Assembly (NCBI GenBank): GCA_008711295.1
Contig: VUYV01000036.1
Coordinates: 2,814,976-2,878,975, forward strand
Length of the DNA stretch: 64,000 nucleotides
Reading direction: 5' to 3'
Origin: Anarhynchus alexandrinus
Taxonomy: Eukaryota; Chordata; Aves; Charadriiformes; Charadriidae
Part shown: positions 62,561 to 64,000 of the stretch, in pieces
Layout of the letters: every line of letters begins with the position of its first letter
Position numbering within the stretch: position 1 is the stretch's first letter
Translations under genes and position numbers: made by a program
The notes under the pieces: generated by a model
What the model saw: only the letters and a program-made list of their open reading frames with translations
What the model was told of the DNA's origin: nothing
Database searches by the model: none

Positions 62561-64000
62561 TGGTTTAATCTTGAGTAACATTTAGATGCATACATGAATT
62601 AAAAAATGTACTCTCTTCTTCCTTCTTCAGTCCAATGCTCTGTTTTTCTTATCTTTTCATCGGCTCATGTGTGGCAAACACTTAGCTATGTTATGCTGGT
62701 GTATTTGTCTACAAAGTAAACCTCATAGAAGCGTTGTGGAAGATTCAGCTCTTGTCTCACCTTGTCTCAAAGTATTCATAACAGCAGACCCTCATCTTGT
62801 TACACTGGCTGAGTTGCACTATTCTGTATTAATCATAGTTATCCTGAATATTCCTTTTAGCCGATCATGAAACACTGAAGTTGAAGGCACTTAAAAGACC
62901 ATGTTTAATCATATACTGTATTTATTGTTGGGAAAATTACTCTACTGGACTAAGGACAGCATAGATATTTCATGGCTGGAGAAATTCCAACTGTACATTA
63001 GGTAATTTTTCTCTCAGAAAGATTAAATGAACAATATTTCATTCCAACTTCATTTGCTTCATTTACAACATTGGCAGTTGGGTCCTTTTATAAAATGGGT
63101 CTGTTCTTTAAAATTTGCATTTGGTAAAAATGTTAGTATGATTTAGAGTTGGAATGGCTTCAGATTGCTCATTTAGCTTTCACTGTTGCTTTTATTTACG
63201 TATTTGTTTAATTTAACTTTATTTATTTATTTATTTGCAGTTGCAGAGGACTTCTATTTCGTTGATTATATAGCTGGCTTTTGGTAAACAGAAAGTTATA
63301 AACAAGTAAAAATAACTTTTCACCCTAAAAAATGTGGATTAAATGCTTCAAAAAAAAAAAAAGTTTGTGTTCGTGTATGAGTTCAAAATTTGTCTTAACT
63401 TCATTTATACCCGGTCACATTCTTCTGTGGGTTGCCTTTTTGCACTCTCTTGTCTGCACTTTAAATTTGACTTTGTGTGGTCTTTGCTGAGAAGTCACTT
63501 ATTTCCTGAGACACTGTGGTAGTGGAGATCAGCTTAGATATTTGAACTGACAAATCCCTGGCTTAACACTTGGTCCAGCAAAGAACTTGAAACTACGATT
63601 AACTTTAAGCACCACTGATTTTCATGGGACTGATCATATGCTTTACAGTAGGCATGCCTTTCTGCTCTTCTTTTGGGTCTGTACCCAAGATCTGAGGATT
63701 CTGCTTGGCTCTGGGAGTGGACTGTGCTTTTCCTCTCAGTTAGGTGCTCAGAGGTGTCCACATGCCAGGAGTGCTCAGGCACATTTGGAGAGGACGCTGG
63801 AGAAGAAACAAAATAGGGTAACGCTGATTTATACTCAGTCATGAACACTTTAGTAGTAATTTGCTGTGCACTTTTGTAACGACAGTTGATGATTTTGATT
63901 TGTTAATTTTGGTGAAGAGGGGGCAGGGCAAGTTCTAGAGCCTAGACCAGTGCACAGAGCCTGTGTATAGAAATTTCAGTGTGTGAGACCAGCATGCTTG
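62561..64000. other. unique AT-rich non-coding sequence
   Basis: No gene is recognised. It contains a short (TTTA)n run near 63216-63234 and an A13-type run near 63350. The 63534-63848 minus frame (104 codons) has no motif. Confidence 0.55.

Overview
This 64 kb window looks like a non-coding stretch of a bird genome, either intergenic or inside very long introns. The best evidence is the repeats. At least ten separate pieces carry the features of the avian CR1 (chicken repeat 1) LINE. These include the 3' terminal octamer-like motif (ATTCTATG-type), the conserved 3' end seen in reverse orientation (TTGGAAGGGACC followed by a CATCTAGTCCAACC-type motif), and the CR1 reverse transcriptase with an FADD catalytic box. 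One solo LTR matches what I recall of a common avian endogenous retrovirus LTR group. A CR1 tail fused to an (AATAG)n microsatellite is a pattern I associate with Neoaves. The species cannot be fixed from the sequence alone.

Layout. Positions 1-3420 hold an old plus-strand CR1 interrupted by a minus-strand CR1 (nested insertion). Positions 3420-13480 are mostly unique AT-rich DNA with CR1 pieces at 5.6, 6.3, 9.1-9.9 and 10.8-11.3 kb. Positions 13.48-15.31 kb hold the longest and best preserved CR1, with a reverse transcriptase frame broken only by stop codons until near its end. A solo LTR lies at 18.86-19.43 kb. A decayed, unidentified protein-coding remnant lies at about 21.33-22.65 kb. From 22.7 to 36.9 kb the sequence is mostly unique, with a short CR1 tail at 33.5 kb and a compact hairpin/GATA-motif cluster at 28.1 kb. 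Positions 36.9-40.3 kb hold a pentanucleotide microsatellite, a very old CR1 and two younger CR1 3' ends. From 40.3 to 53.9 kb there is a long repeat-poor block with a possible tRNA-derived SINE remnant at 47.75 kb and a perfect 20-bp inverted repeat at 49.1 kb. From 53.9 kb onward there are three very old CR1-like LINE remnants (53.9-54.8, 58.7-59.5 and 62.2-62.6 kb) and a GC-rich patch with paired poly(A) signals at 58.0-58.4 kb.

I found no intact conventional protein-coding gene, no rRNA or intact tRNA gene, and no CRISPR array. Most open frames are chance frames or lie inside CR1. The two most unusual items are the perfect hairpin at 49073-49132, which ends next to a textbook splice donor and sits in an exon-like open frame, and the GATA/hairpin cluster at 28089-28179. 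The decayed coding remnant at 21.3-22.65 kb is the best candidate for a lost gene or retrocopy.
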